A stretch of DNA of 64,000 bases from Devosia lacusdianchii. GTDB taxonomy: Bacteria; Pseudomonadota; Alphaproteobacteria; Rhizobiales; Devosiaceae. This document shows, piece after piece, positions 44,057 through 52,649 of the stretch (its first letter is position 1; every line of letters starts with the position of its first letter). The position numbers were made by a program, and so were the translations under genes. Location: positions 2,914,001-2,978,000 of the forward strand of contig NZ_CP092483.1 of the NCBI RefSeq assembly GCF_022429625.1, read 5' to 3'. The notes beneath the pieces were generated by a model that was not told the origin of the DNA, made no database searches, and was given only the letters and a program-made list of their open reading frames with translations.

Positions 44057-44478
44057 CAACGGTCCCCAATGATGTGGAGCACCACCTCGCGCCCATGCGG
44101 ACGCTTGCGATGCTCGAAAAGATAAATGCCCTGCCAGGTGCCAAAGACCGGCGCGCCATCGACCACAGGAATGCTGATCGACGTCTGCGTCAAAGCTGCC
44201 TTGATATGGGCCGGCATGTCGTCTGGGCCCTCGGTGGTATGCACGAGCCAGTCCATGCCTTCGGGTACCGGACGCGCAAAGAAACCCAGCAGGTCGGTCT
44301 TGACGTCGCCGTCGGCATTTTCCTGGATCAGCAGCGAGCAGGACGTGTGACGCACATAGATCGTCAGCAGGCCCGTGGCGACGTCGCAATTGGTCACGAA
44401 CTGCCGAACTGCGTTGGTGAACTCGTGAAGTCCCTGCCCGCGCGTTTGGATGGTGAGGGTGTCGACCGCCTGCTGCAT
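44056..44478 (-). CDS. yjbQ: YjbQ family protein (UPF0047)
   Basis: A 140-residue cytosolic protein of the YjbQ/UPF0047 family. It has the typical TIYVRHTSCSLLIQENAD, a short DW..HTTEGPDDMPAHIK stretch and GTWQGIYLFEHRKRPHGREV. Weak thiamine-phosphate-synthase-like activity has been reported for relatives, but the physiological role is unsettled. It is coupled to the TauE-like exporter by a 1-nt overlap. Confidence 0.93.
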   Translation of the reverse strand: MQQAVDTLTIQTRGQGLHEFTNAVRQFVTNCDVATGLLTIYVRHTSCSLLIQENADGDVKTDLLGFFARPVPEGMDWLVHTTEGPDDMPAHIKAALTQTSISIPVVDGAPVFGTWQGIYLFEHRKRPHGREVVLHIIGDR

Positions 44479-44664
44479 GAGGTGGGCCTAACACGAAGCC
44501 GGCCGCGCGGCCAGCAGGCCACGCAGTAATCCGCCTTGTCCTTCTTGCCGCAATGGGGCCATGTTCGCACTGCCGTCTGGACGCGTGCAAGATTTGGAAC
44601 CTTGCGCAAAGCCAGGCGTTGCGGGCCTTACGGGGAAAAGGCATCGTCTGCGAACATACCGAAA

Positions 44665-44700
44665 TTCATTCAGTTTGCGTTCAGACTGCTCTGGCGATGC
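44665..44700 (+). promoter_or_regulatory. 11-bp-spaced TTCA repeats upstream of the OmpA-family gene
   Basis: ATTCA (44668-44672) and GTTCA (44679-44683) are 11 bp apart, with another TTCA at 44665. The pattern resembles the repeats before the SIMPL gene at 42308. No convincing -10 is seen, only GATGCT nearby. Confidence 0.3.
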
Positions 44701-44737
44701 TCGGCACAAGTGCCATTCGACACAAAAGGAAAAAACA

Positions 44738-46978
44738 ATGCGCCTCAGAAACTGGCTCCTGACCGGATCGAGCCTGACACTGCTTACAATGGCTCCGTTC
44801 GGGTCGTTCGCGCAGGACTCCGCTCCACCCGTCGAACTGCCCCAGGCCTGTATCGACGCTGGCATTGCGACGCCGGAAGACTGTGTTGTCTTCATGTCGG
44901 CCGATCCCAGCGCGACCGCTCCTGCGGAGACTCCGGCCGAAGCTGCGCCGGCCGCACCTGCGCCCGAGGCCGCTCCAGAACCCGCTCCAGAACCCGCTCC
45001 AGAACCCGCGCCAACCCCGGAGCCTGAGCCGGTGCCGGAAGCTGTTGCCCCCCCAGTTGCCGAACCGGCACCAGCCCCAGAGCCTGCCGAAGCCGCTCCA
45101 CCGGCCGAACCGGCGCAAGCTGCTGAGCCGGCTCCTGCGCCTGAACCGGCCCCAGCCGAGGTAGCTCCGGTGGTCGAACCCGCCCCGGCAGGCGAACCCG
45201 CAGCTGAACAGGCTGAACAGCAGGCGCCTGCTCCAGAACCTGCCCCCGCCGAACCCGCCCAGGCGGAGCAGCCCGTCGTAGAGCCGACCGCACCTGCAGA
45301 ACAACCGGCAGAACAACCGACCACCCCAGCGGAACAACCTGCAGCTGAGCAGCCGGCAGCGCCGGCCGAACAGCCCGCACCGGCCACGGTCGATATCACC
45401 GCCGATCTGCAAGCCCAGGTCGATATCTACAACGGCGCTGTCACCGACATGATGAATGGCGGCGATGCCGCTGCGGCACAGGCGCAGATTGCCTCTGCCC
45501 AGCAGAACATCGCGGCCCTCTGCGCCCAGGTGGGCATGACCGACGTCAACGCTTGCCTCGCCAATTACAGCCTGAGCCTGCCGGCAGTGCCCGGCTTGCC
45601 GCAGCCTCCCGTTGCCGAGCAGCCGTCCGCCGAGCAGCCCGCGCCGGCCGTTGAGCAGCCTGCCGCCGAAGTTGCAATCGATCCGGCCGTGGTGCCCACC
45701 GAGCCAGTGCCTGAGGGCGCTGCCGGCGAAGCAGCACCTCTGACCGACTCGGGCAAGGAAACCGTGATCGCCGTTGACCCGGCCGCCGCGCCGGCTGAAG
45801 CCCCGCCGCCGGTCGAAGCGACCGTGGTGACCGTCGAAACCCTTCCCGCGAACGACGCAGCCGCCCAGTCCGCCGACATCCAGGCCTTCGCCGCAGCACC
45901 GGTCGAATCCGTGGCTGCCGCCCAGGGTACGGAAGTGGTGGCCACTGGAAACACCACCGTCAACCAGACCGTGGTCAACAACTACGTCAACAACATCACC
46001 AACATCACGAACGTCACCAATGTGACGAACAATACCGTCAACGGTAATGTCACCAACAACACGCAGAACAATGTCGTTCAGCAGAACAACATCACCGTTA
46101 TCGAACAGGCACCTGTCACAGCGGTCAACACCGGCGATCTGATCACCCAGGTTATCCTGCAGGTCGGGAGCCAGCTCATCGTCAACTCCGTCGGCCAGGA
46201 TACTGACCGCTTCTATGACGCCAACGAAGACGAAATCTTCTACGAAGACCTGAGCAACGGTCGTACGCGAGAAACCATCACGCGTCCGGACGGCAGCCAG
46301 ATCGTCACCGTTCGCAATCGCAATGGCGATATTCTGCGTCGTTCGCGCTTCGACCCAAGCGGCCGCGAATACGTGCTGGCCAACTTCGATGATCGTTACT
46401 ACGACAACCTCGTCGAATGGCGCGATCCGGGCCTCGACCTGCCGCCGCTGCGCCTCAACATTCCGGTGCAGGACTATGTGCTGGATGCCGAGTTCGCTGA
46501 CGACCGCCAGGTGGAGACCTTCTTCCGCCAGCCGCCAGTGGAACAGGTTGCCCGTCTCTACTCGATCGACGAGGTCAAGCGTTCGGCTCGTGTCCGCGAC
46601 AGCGTGCGCAAGCTCGAAGTCGGCGGCCTGACCTTCGATACGGGTGCGGCCACCATTGGTCGCGACCAGGTCAGCGCCCTGTCGGCCGTCGCTAACGGCA
46701 TGCTGGCCCTACTCCAGCAGAATCCGGGTGAAACCTTCCTCATCGAAGGCCACACCGACGCCGTGGGTTCGGAAATTTCGAACCTGCAGCTCTCGGACCT
46801 GCGTGCCGCCACCGTGGCCCGTATCCTGACCGACTTCTACGGCGTGCCGCCGGAAAACCTGGCTACCCAGGGTTATGGTGAGCGCTACCTCAAGATTCGC
46901 ACCGAACTTGGCGAACGCGAAAACCGCCGCGTTACCATCCGCCGTATTACGCCGCTGATCACCGTGGCCAGCAACTAG
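44738..46978 (+). CDS. large OmpA-family outer-membrane protein with Pro/Ala- and Asn-rich linkers
   Basis: The protein has 746 residues with a signal peptide (about 1-25, ending SFAQD). Residues of about 60-215 are a Pro/Ala/Glu low-complexity zone of repeated PEPA and EQPA words. A short helical segment follows. Another Pro/Ala stretch leads to an Asn/Thr/Val-rich zone at about 400-450 (words like NVTNVTNNTVNGNVTN). The C-terminal 110 residues are a peptidoglycan-binding OmpA domain with LTFDTGAA, IEGHTDAVGSEISNLQLSD, and GYGERY. It probably spans or anchors the envelope. The ATG has AAAGGA upstream and the gene ends before a strong terminator. Related proteins are common in this order. Confidence 0.86.
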   Translation: MRLRNWLLTGSSLTLLTMAPFGSFAQDSAPPVELPQACIDAGIATPEDCVVFMSADPSATAPAETPAEAAPAAPAPEAAPEPAPEPAPEPAPTPEPEPVPEAVAPPVAEPAPAPEPAEAAPPAEPAQAAEPAPAPEPAPAEVAPVVEPAPAGEPAAEQAEQQAPAPEPAPAEPAQAEQPVVEPTAPAEQPAEQPTTPAEQPAAEQPAAPAEQPAPATVDITADLQAQVDIYNGAVTDMMNGGDAAAAQAQIASAQQNIAALCAQVGMTDVNACLANYSLSLPAVPGLPQPPVAEQPSAEQPAPAVEQPAAEVAIDPAVVPTEPVPEGAAGEAAPLTDSGKETVIAVDPAAAPAEAPPPVEATVVTVETLPANDAAAQSADIQAFAAAPVESVAAAQGTEVVATGNTTVNQTVVNNYVNNITNITNVTNVTNNTVNGNVTNNTQNNVVQQNNITVIEQAPVTAVNTGDLITQVILQVGSQLIVNSVGQDTDRFYDANEDEIFYEDLSNGRTRETITRPDGSQIVTVRNRNGDILRRSRFDPSGREYVLANFDDRYYDNLVEWRDPGLDLPPLRLNIPVQDYVLDAEFADDRQVETFFRQPPVEQVARLYSIDEVKRSARVRDSVRKLEVGGLTFDTGAATIGRDQVSALSAVANGMLALLQQNPGETFLIEGHTDAVGSEISNLQLSDLRAATVARILTDFYGVPPENLATQGYGERYLKIRTELGERENRRVTIRRITPLITVASN

Positions 46979-47000
46979 GCTGACCACCAGCACGATGAAA

Positions 47001-47026
47001 GGCCGGGCCCAGCGCCCGGCCTTTTT
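47001..47026 (+). terminator. rho-independent terminator of the OmpA-family gene
   Basis: GGCCGGGC-CCAGC-GCCCGGCC followed by TTTTT, 22 bp after the stop codon. Confidence 0.9.
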
Positions 47027-47114
47027 CTATGGCGCCGAGTGCCCCTGCGCGCGCAAGTCGTCTTGCCAGATGCCAGAAAATGGCTATGCCTTTGCCAAAG
47101 TTTCGGAGCACCTC

Positions 47115-47630
47115 ATGAAGCGGCTGGAAATCTTCGTCGAGAGCATCATCCTGGCATCGCGCTGGCTGCTGGTGGTGTTCTATATCGGCCTCGGCGTGGC
47201 GCTGGCGCTCTATGCCGTCACCTTCGGCATCAAGCTCTGGGATTTCGCTACCCACATGATGGGGATGGACGAGACCGAGACCATCCTCAAGGTTCTCGGC
47301 CTGATAGACGCCGCGCTCATCGCCAGCCTCGTCGTCATGGTCATCATCTCGGGTTACGAAAATTTCGTTTCGCGCTTCGACAACGAGGGCGAAGTCCATT
47401 GGCTGGGCCAGATCGACGCCGGCTCGCTGAAGATCAAGGTGGCCTCGACCATCGTAGCGATATCCTCGATCCACCTGCTGCAGATCTTCCTCAACGTGCC
47501 CGAATATACCGACAACCAGATCATGTGGTTCACCATCCTCCACGTGACCTTCATCTTGTCGGCGCTGTTCCTGGCCCTGATCGACCGAATTTCCAAGAAA
47601 CCGGGCAAGGGAAACGACCCCGACATCTGA
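47115..47630 (+). CDS. YqhA/UPF0114 family membrane protein
   Basis: A 171-residue inner-membrane protein with four hydrophobic helices. UPF0114 signatures include ESIILASRWLLVVFYIGL near the N-terminus, and MVIISGYENFVSRFD with SLKIKVASTIVAISSIHLLQ after it. Function unknown. I start it at the ATG at 47115, after which the family alignment begins. Confidence 0.87.
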   Translation: MKRLEIFVESIILASRWLLVVFYIGLGVALALYAVTFGIKLWDFATHMMGMDETETILKVLGLIDAALIASLVVMVIISGYENFVSRFDNEGEVHWLGQIDAGSLKIKVASTIVAISSIHLLQIFLNVPEYTDNQIMWFTILHVTFILSALFLALIDRISKKPGKGNDPDI

Positions 47631-47810
47631 TTTTTCTGCGCGACTCTCAGAAATTTCTCGCTCGCGGCATCGCGCAGACGCCTCTCAATCTATTGATTCA
47701 AAAGGCGCATTTTCGAGTAGATCGGAGATGTGCGGTGTGATCACGCTTTTGGGAACGAAAACAAAAAGCCCGCGTTTCTTAGCCATACGGTGAAACAAAG
47801 GAGCGAACTC

Positions 47811-48191
47811 ATGGCTACCCCTGAACGCGATACCGTTTATACCAATGATGGCAACCGCACCGTCTATACCCGCGAAAGCAGTGGCACTGGCTGGTTCGTT
47901 GGCATCATTGTTGCCCTGGCCCTTCTGGCCATCGGCTACCTTGTTTTCTCGGCCAATTCGGGTCCGTCGACGACTGTCGATGTGAACGGCGCGCCGGCTG
48001 TTGAAGCCCCGGCTGACCCTGCCGTTGCACCGGCTCCGATGACTGAGGCCCCGGCCGCTCCGGCGACCGACGCAGCCCCGATGACGGAAGCCCCGGCCGC
48101 CCCGGCGACTGATGCTGCCCCTGCTGTTGATGCGGCCCCCGCCGCTGACGCTGCTCCGGCTGCCGAACCGGCTGCTCCGGCCACCAACTAA
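47811..48191 (+). CDS. small membrane-anchored Ala/Pro-rich protein
   Basis: A 126-residue protein with a short polar N-terminus and one membrane helix (WFVGIIVALALLAIGYLVFS, about 30-49). A low-complexity Ala/Pro/Asp/Glu tail follows, with a repeated MTEAPAAPATDAAP unit. AAAGGAG lies upstream of the ATG at 47811. The tail would lie in the periplasm; it may be a cell-wall spacer. No known family recognised. Confidence 0.75.
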   Translation: MATPERDTVYTNDGNRTVYTRESSGTGWFVGIIVALALLAIGYLVFSANSGPSTTVDVNGAPAVEAPADPAVAPAPMTEAPAAPATDAAPMTEAPAAPATDAAPAVDAAPAADAAPAAEPAAPATN

Positions 48192-48242
48192 TGGCCTGAC
48201 TTCCCGGATGCCTCAGCTCTCCCTCTGATGGCATCAAACGAG

Positions 48243-48270
48243 ACCCCGGTCGCCCCACCGGGGTCTTTTC
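48243..48270 (+). terminator. rho-independent terminator
   Basis: GACCCCGGT and ACCGGGGTC with a 6-nt loop, followed by TTTT. It terminates the small membrane protein gene and may also act on the convergent DUF4189 gene. Confidence 0.85.
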
Positions 48271-48286
48271 ACGTGCGGCGCGTGTC

Positions 48287-48640
48287 CTAGTAGCTGCACT
48301 GCCAGGTATGAACCTCGCAGCCGTCGTCGTAATCGCTACACAGGCCCACTGCCGAGCTGCTGGCGCTATACTCGTCATAGCCCCAATCTGCCCCCCACCC
48401 GCCATTGGAGCCAACGGCCAGAGCACCACACGCGCTTTCGAAGTAAACCGCGATCTCGCAATCATTGGCATAGTCCGCGCATCCCTCATACGCGGTCGCC
48501 TCAGCATCGCTTTGATACTCCCAGCCATAACTGGAGCCACTAGCGCCGGTCGATTGCGAATAGGCGATCGCGCCCCATTGCTGGGCCTGCGCGCCATTCG
48601 TCAACGCCAATAGGACAACGGCGGCAACAACGGACTTCAT
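48287..48640 (-). CDS. secreted DUF4189 protein
   Basis: A 117-residue protein with a signal peptide (MKSVVAAVVLLALTNGAQAQ). The DUF4189 domain has WGAIAYSQSTGASGSSYGW, six cysteines that probably form disulfides (C54, C61, C71, C100, C108, C115) and a final C-x-Y. Family members are periplasmic or secreted with no assigned function. Confidence 0.8.
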   Translation of the reverse strand: MKSVVAAVVLLALTNGAQAQQWGAIAYSQSTGASGSSYGWEYQSDAEATAYEGCADYANDCEIAVYFESACGALAVGSNGGWGADWGYDEYSASSSAVGLCSDYDDGCEVHTWQCSY

Positions 48641-48741
48641 TCGTCTTCTCCCGAACTCATGCGCGACATTCCGTCCGCGCTTCCCGCCTTGAGAACACCC
48701 TATTCAAACCCCATGTGCGCAACACAGAAAAGGGAGTCCCC

Positions 48742-49434
48742 ATGTTCAATATCGATCAGATCGTCAAAGCCCTTCAGACCGACAAGAATACCCAGCGCAC
48801 CGCCATGACCGGCGCTGCGGGCCTGGCCGCCGGCATGCTGCTCAGCGGTGGTGGCCTCGGTAAGCTTGCCGGCAATGCCGTCAAGATCGGCGCCGTGGCG
48901 GCCGTGGGCGGTCTCGCCTACAGCGCCTGGCAGAATTACCAGAAGAACCAGCAGCCCGGCAGCCAGGCTCCTGTACCGGTACAGGACGCGTTTATTCCGC
49001 CCGCTGGCGATACCCGCGGCCAGGAAGAGCTGGGCAAATCGCTGGTACGCGCCATGATCGCCGCTGCCAAGGCCGACGGCAAGATCGACGCCGAAGAGAA
49101 GGAAGCCATCTTCGGCAAGCTCGAGACCATGAACCTGTCGTCCGAGGAAAAGGCCTGGGTTTTCGACGAGCTTTCGAGCCCGCTCGATATCAACGCCGTC
49201 GTTGCCCGCGCCGACACGCCCGAGCATGCCACCGAAATCTACGCGGCCTCGCTGGTCGCCATCACGGCCGACACGGCCTCGGAGCGCGCCTATCTCGACG
49301 CACTCGCCTCCAAGCTGAAGCTCGACCCGGCTTTGGTGAGCGAAATCCACAAGGCCGCCGGCGAGAAGGCCCCCGAACCAGCCCCGGCGCCCGCCTCGCC
49401 CTTTGCCTATACTCCCTCAGGCAGCAACGTCTGA
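48742..49434 (+). CDS. DUF533 / TerB-like protein
   Basis: A 230-residue protein. The N-terminal 60 residues are Gly/Ala-rich with amphipathic helices. The C-terminal part (about 100-205) is a TerB-like helical domain, with RAMIAAAKADGKIDAEEKEA as its core signature. A Pro/Ala tail ends it. DUF533 proteins are widespread inner-membrane-associated proteins of unknown role, the tellurite link being only by fold. The ATG at 48742 has GGGAG 8 nt upstream. Confidence 0.85.
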   Translation: MFNIDQIVKALQTDKNTQRTAMTGAAGLAAGMLLSGGGLGKLAGNAVKIGAVAAVGGLAYSAWQNYQKNQQPGSQAPVPVQDAFIPPAGDTRGQEELGKSLVRAMIAAAKADGKIDAEEKEAIFGKLETMNLSSEEKAWVFDELSSPLDINAVVARADTPEHATEIYAASLVAITADTASERAYLDALASKLKLDPALVSEIHKAAGEKAPEPAPAPASPFAYTPSGSNV

Positions 49435-49506
49435 CCCTTGCACGATTTCGCCGCCATCTCTGAACCGATGGCGGCGAAATCGTTTTGGTCTCATCGCTTG
49501 TGCCGA

Positions 49507-49707
49507 CTATTCGGCCGGCACGTGCGACCATTCATGCCGGGTCTGCCTTGTCTGCATCACCTGCTGCAGCCATGCAGCAAACACCCGCCGCCGGACCGGC
49601 TGTGCACCGCCGTTGCGCTCGCGCGCCGCTTCGATCTCCGCAGTCACACCTGGGTGCAGTCCCGGCTCGCCATAGACGTCCTTGAACTGATAGGTCGAGG
49701 GTATCAT
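49507..49707 (-). CDS. small hypothetical protein downstream of the SRPBCC gene
   Basis: A 66-residue protein beginning MIPSTYQFKDVYGEPGLHPG and rich in Arg and Gln. A good GGAGAG ribosome site precedes the ATG at 49707, and it starts 23 bp after the SRPBCC stop, so it is probably co-transcribed. I do not recognise a family. Confidence 0.6.
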   Translation of the reverse strand: MIPSTYQFKDVYGEPGLHPGVTAEIEAARERNGGAQPVRRRVFAAWLQQVMQTRQTRHEWSHVPAE

Positions 49708-49730
49708 CGTCCTCTCCTTGGTTTGGTCGT

Positions 49731-50177
49731 CTAGTTCCAGTTGTCGATGAGCACGTCGTCGGGATGCGGTTTGCCCTTTCCCGTTTCGATCAGCTCCTTG
49801 AGGCTCATCAGGAAAGTGGCCCACTTGGTGCTGCAGTGGTGCATGAACTCCACCGGCTCCCTCCAGCCCATGTGCTTGAGCAGAACGATGGCGTAGTCGC
49901 CCTCCTGCTTCAGCTCGAAGCCGACCCGGGTGCCGATCCACTCGGCAGGGCCATCGACGACTTGCCACAACACGCGTTCGTCGCGATCGAGTTCGAGCAC
50001 CTTCATGTCGAAACCGCCGGCGGGGCCAAAGCGGAACTGCATCTCGCCGCCGACGGCGCTGTTTCCCTTAGTGTCATTTGTCCACCACTCAGAAAGTCCC
50101 TTGATGGTGCTGAGAGCGGTGTAGGTGCTCTCGGTGGACGGCGACTTGATTCCGACTCTGTGTAGAATGTCCGGCAT
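49731..50177 (-). CDS. SRPBCC-domain (START/Bet v1-like) protein
   Basis: A 148-residue single-domain protein of the SRPBCC/AHSA1-type fold. It has the typical STESTYTALSTIKGLSEWWT start, a FRFGPAGGFDMKV strand and a C-terminal helix STKWATFLMSLKELIETGKG. Such proteins bind small hydrophobic ligands. It is divergent from a regulatory-looking gene and followed by a 66-residue ORF. Confidence 0.87.
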   Translation of the reverse strand: MPDILHRVGIKSPSTESTYTALSTIKGLSEWWTNDTKGNSAVGGEMQFRFGPAGGFDMKVLELDRDERVLWQVVDGPAEWIGTRVGFELKQEGDYAIVLLKHMGWREPVEFMHHCSTKWATFLMSLKELIETGKGKPHPDDVLIDNWN

Positions 50178-50266
50178 GGAGCTTCTCCTGTGCTTGGCCG
50201 TTGCAATGGAGCCAGGCTAGGACGGGACAAACCGATGGTGGGAGTTACAAGTGTGGCGCGATTCCG

Positions 50267-51493
50267 ATGGACGCCCTGATCGCCGCCGCCGCATGGGCTC
50301 TCGCGACCGGTGACGTCCTGGGTGCCCTCAAGCGCGTCGCGCTGAGGGACGACCCGCCAGCTTTGGCCCTGCGCGGCATCGCCATGGCGCAACTCGGCGA
50401 TCTCACCCGCGCCAAAGCCCTGCTCAAGAGCGCAGCCCGCGGCTTCGGTCCGCGCGAGGCCGTCGCCCGCGCCCGATGCATCGTGGCCGAAGCCGAAATC
50501 GCCCTGGTCTCGCGCGATTTAGGGTGGCCTGAAAAGGATCTGGCTACCGCGCGTACGACGCTGGAGGCGCGCGGCGATCGTGTGAACGCCACCCATGCCC
50601 TCCATCTCGAAGTACGGCGCCTGTTGCTGCTCGGCCATCTTGACGAGGCCGAGCGCAGGCTCGCTCTCCCCACGCCCACGCCCACGCCATTGCCCCCAGC
50701 GCTGCGGACGGCGCGGGAACTGGCCCTTGCCGGCATCGCCATGCGCCGTCCGCAGGCCGGAATAGCGCGCATCGCCCTCGCCCGCGCCCGCATCGCGGCC
50801 CAGGAAACCGGCATCACTGCTCTCGTTGCGGAGGTCGAAAGCGCATCGACCCTGCTGAATAGCCCCGCAGCACGGCTGATCGCCGGCAACGAAGAGCGCC
50901 TGCTTCTCCTCGACGACGTCGAGCGCATTCACGCTTCCGCGGCCCTCGTGGTCGATGCAAACCGCAATCTGGTGCGCAGAGGCGAGGTCCTGATCCCGCT
51001 GGCGACCCGCCCCGTCCTCTTTGCGCTGATGCGGACCATGGCCGAAGCCTGGCCCGCCGACGTCACACGGGATCTGCTTCTCGCCCGCGCCTTCGGCGCC
51101 CGCCATGTCGACGAATCCCATCGCGCCCGGTTGCGGGTCGAGATCGGACGCCTGCGGGCCATGCTGCGCCCTTTGGCCGGCATATCCGCCACCGAGCGCG
51201 GCTTCGCGCTCAAGCCCCGCAATACCCACGAGATTGTCGTGCTTGCACCACCAGTCGAAGAGCGGCATGCCGCGATCCTGGCCCTGCTTGCCGATGGCGA
51301 AGCGTGGTCGAGTTCGTCCCTGGCCATAGCGCTTGGCACCAGCGCCCGCACCGTCCAGCGCGCCCTCGATGACCTCGCGACCGCCGGCAAGGCACAGTCC
51401 TTCGGACAGGGCCGCGCACGCCGCTGGATAGTCCCGTCCGTCCCCGGCTTCCCGACAATCTTGTTACTCCCGGGCCCCCTTCCCGGCAGCTAG
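50267..51493 (+). CDS. putative regulator with TPR-like N-terminus and C-terminal winged helix
   Basis: A 408-residue protein with helical TPR-like repeats over the first 200 residues (DDPPALALRGIAMAQLGDLT and similar). A middle domain follows, with LATRPVLFALMRTMAEAWPA and a RLRVEIGRLRAML segment that resembles an OmpR/BTAD-like DNA-binding wing. The C-terminal HTH (LAIALGTSARTVQRALDDLA, about 365-385) ends the protein. It is divergent from the SRPBCC gene and likely controls it. Start chosen at ATG 50267; no strong ribosome site is visible. Functional assignment is inference. Confidence 0.68.
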   Translation: MDALIAAAAWALATGDVLGALKRVALRDDPPALALRGIAMAQLGDLTRAKALLKSAARGFGPREAVARARCIVAEAEIALVSRDLGWPEKDLATARTTLEARGDRVNATHALHLEVRRLLLLGHLDEAERRLALPTPTPTPLPPALRTARELALAGIAMRRPQAGIARIALARARIAAQETGITALVAEVESASTLLNSPAARLIAGNEERLLLLDDVERIHASAALVVDANRNLVRRGEVLIPLATRPVLFALMRTMAEAWPADVTRDLLLARAFGARHVDESHRARLRVEIGRLRAMLRPLAGISATERGFALKPRNTHEIVVLAPPVEERHAAILALLADGEAWSSSSLAIALGTSARTVQRALDDLATAGKAQSFGQGRARRWIVPSVPGFPTILLLPGPLPGS

Positions 51494-51526
51494 GCTAGAA
51501 CTCGGTTTAACGAGGAGATCAGCATC

Positions 51527-52174
51527 ATGAAGATCAACACCGCCGACGTCCTGCGCGAATACGGTCCCTATCCCGGCGCTGATAGCGTGCATGGCGTGAC
51601 CTTCGATGGCCACGACGTCTGGTTCGCCTCCGGAGACCGGATCAACGCCTTCGACCCCGATACCGGCGAGCCGGTGCGCTCGCTCGACACCGCCGCCTAT
51701 GCGGGCACCGCCTTTGATGGCAAGCACATCTTCCAGATCGCCGAGGGCGTGATCAACAAACTCGACCCCGCTACTGGCAGCGTGCTTGCCACCATTCCGG
51801 CGCCCGGCGCCGGCGGCGATTCCGGGCTGGCCTGGGCCGAGGGCACGCTCTGGGTTGGTCAATACCAGGCCCGCAAAATCCATCAGATCGATCCGGAGAC
51901 CGGCGTCATCCTGCGCACCATCGAGTCGAACCGCTTCGTCACCGGTGTCACCTGGGTCGATGGCGAACTCTGGCACGCCACCTCCGAGGCGGAAACCAGC
52001 GAGGTTCGCCACGTCGACAGCCAGACCGGAAAAGTACTTGAAACGCTCCAGATGCCTGCGGGAATTGGCGTTTCGGGCCTCGAATCCGATGGCGGTGACC
52101 GCTTCTTCTGCGGATGGGGCGGCACCGGCAAAGTCCTGGCCATCCGGCGTCCTAAGGCCGGAACGGCATCTTAG
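51527..52174 (+). CDS. beta-propeller (YncE/SMP-30-like) protein
   Basis: A 215-residue protein built of short repeats with the pattern G-HDVWF-, D-KHIFQI-, -TLWVGQYQ-, -ELWHATSE-, each followed by I-x-x-[I/L]DP-x-TG. That is a six- or seven-bladed propeller fold, as in glutamine-cyclotransferase- or YncE-like proteins. It has no signal peptide, so it is probably cytoplasmic. It lies 33 bp after the regulator gene, with AACGAGGAG before the ATG, so it is likely co-transcribed with it. Confidence 0.75.
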   Translation: MKINTADVLREYGPYPGADSVHGVTFDGHDVWFASGDRINAFDPDTGEPVRSLDTAAYAGTAFDGKHIFQIAEGVINKLDPATGSVLATIPAPGAGGDSGLAWAEGTLWVGQYQARKIHQIDPETGVILRTIESNRFVTGVTWVDGELWHATSEAETSEVRHVDSQTGKVLETLQMPAGIGVSGLESDGGDRFFCGWGGTGKVLAIRRPKAGTAS

Positions 52175-52649
52175 TCCACGGCCCGCCAGCCAGCCCACAC
52201 GATCGGCAGGCCTTCGCGCGGCAAATGAACGGCAATAGTAGGAAACTTATCCCCGCCCCAAAACCCCATGTCACTATGCACCCATTCCCGCCACACACGC
52301 GGCCCCGACGCAGGGTCGGGCGGGGAGACCGTGGAACGGGGGCGCCTGTTCAGTGGGGGGAAACTCGGCAGCCGGGCCTGCAATAATGGTACCGCCTGAA
52401 CCCGGACCCTGCCCAAAGAGCGGTTCGTGACGGGCGGCCATTGGTCCGTTCTATCTGTTTCGGAAGGCCCAATGGCCGCCCGTTACCGTCTCGGGCGCTT
52501 GCGCTCCACGAAACCGCGACGCTTCAGGGCCGGGCGGCGTTTTCTGCTGCCGACTTCGAATCGCCCGCGCCGACTGCGGTATCACACATGTGCGTTCTTG
52601 ATCGTGCCGGGCCGACCGGCCATCTGTGGGCCAACCAGGAGTCACCCAG
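52175..52649. other. 475-bp intergenic region with a long inverted repeat
   Basis: No convincing gene: short frames are present on both strands but none with a clear ribosome site or known family. The region holds the 18-bp inverted repeat at 52427-52486 and the leader of the following oxidoreductase gene. Confidence 0.5.
52427..52486. repeat. long intergenic inverted repeat
   Basis: GTGACGGGCGGCCATTGG and CCAATGGCCGCCCGTTAC form an 18-bp stem (15 bp perfect, then one G-T and further pairs) around a 24-nt loop. No T tract follows. It is about 165 bp upstream of the luciferase-like gene and could be a leader structure, a small RNA or a repeat element. Confidence 0.7.

Noticed and set aside
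44900-45400. CRISPR-like repeats in the OmpA-family gene
   Set aside because: The repetition is coding Pro/Ala/Glu low complexity in a single long frame, without uniform repeats and spacers. No CRISPR array was found in the window.
52171-52416. Minus-strand 81-codon frame after the propeller gene
   Set aside because: It has no clear ribosome site and no recognised family, and overlaps the propeller stop. The C-terminal part looks somewhat protein-like, but not enough to call.
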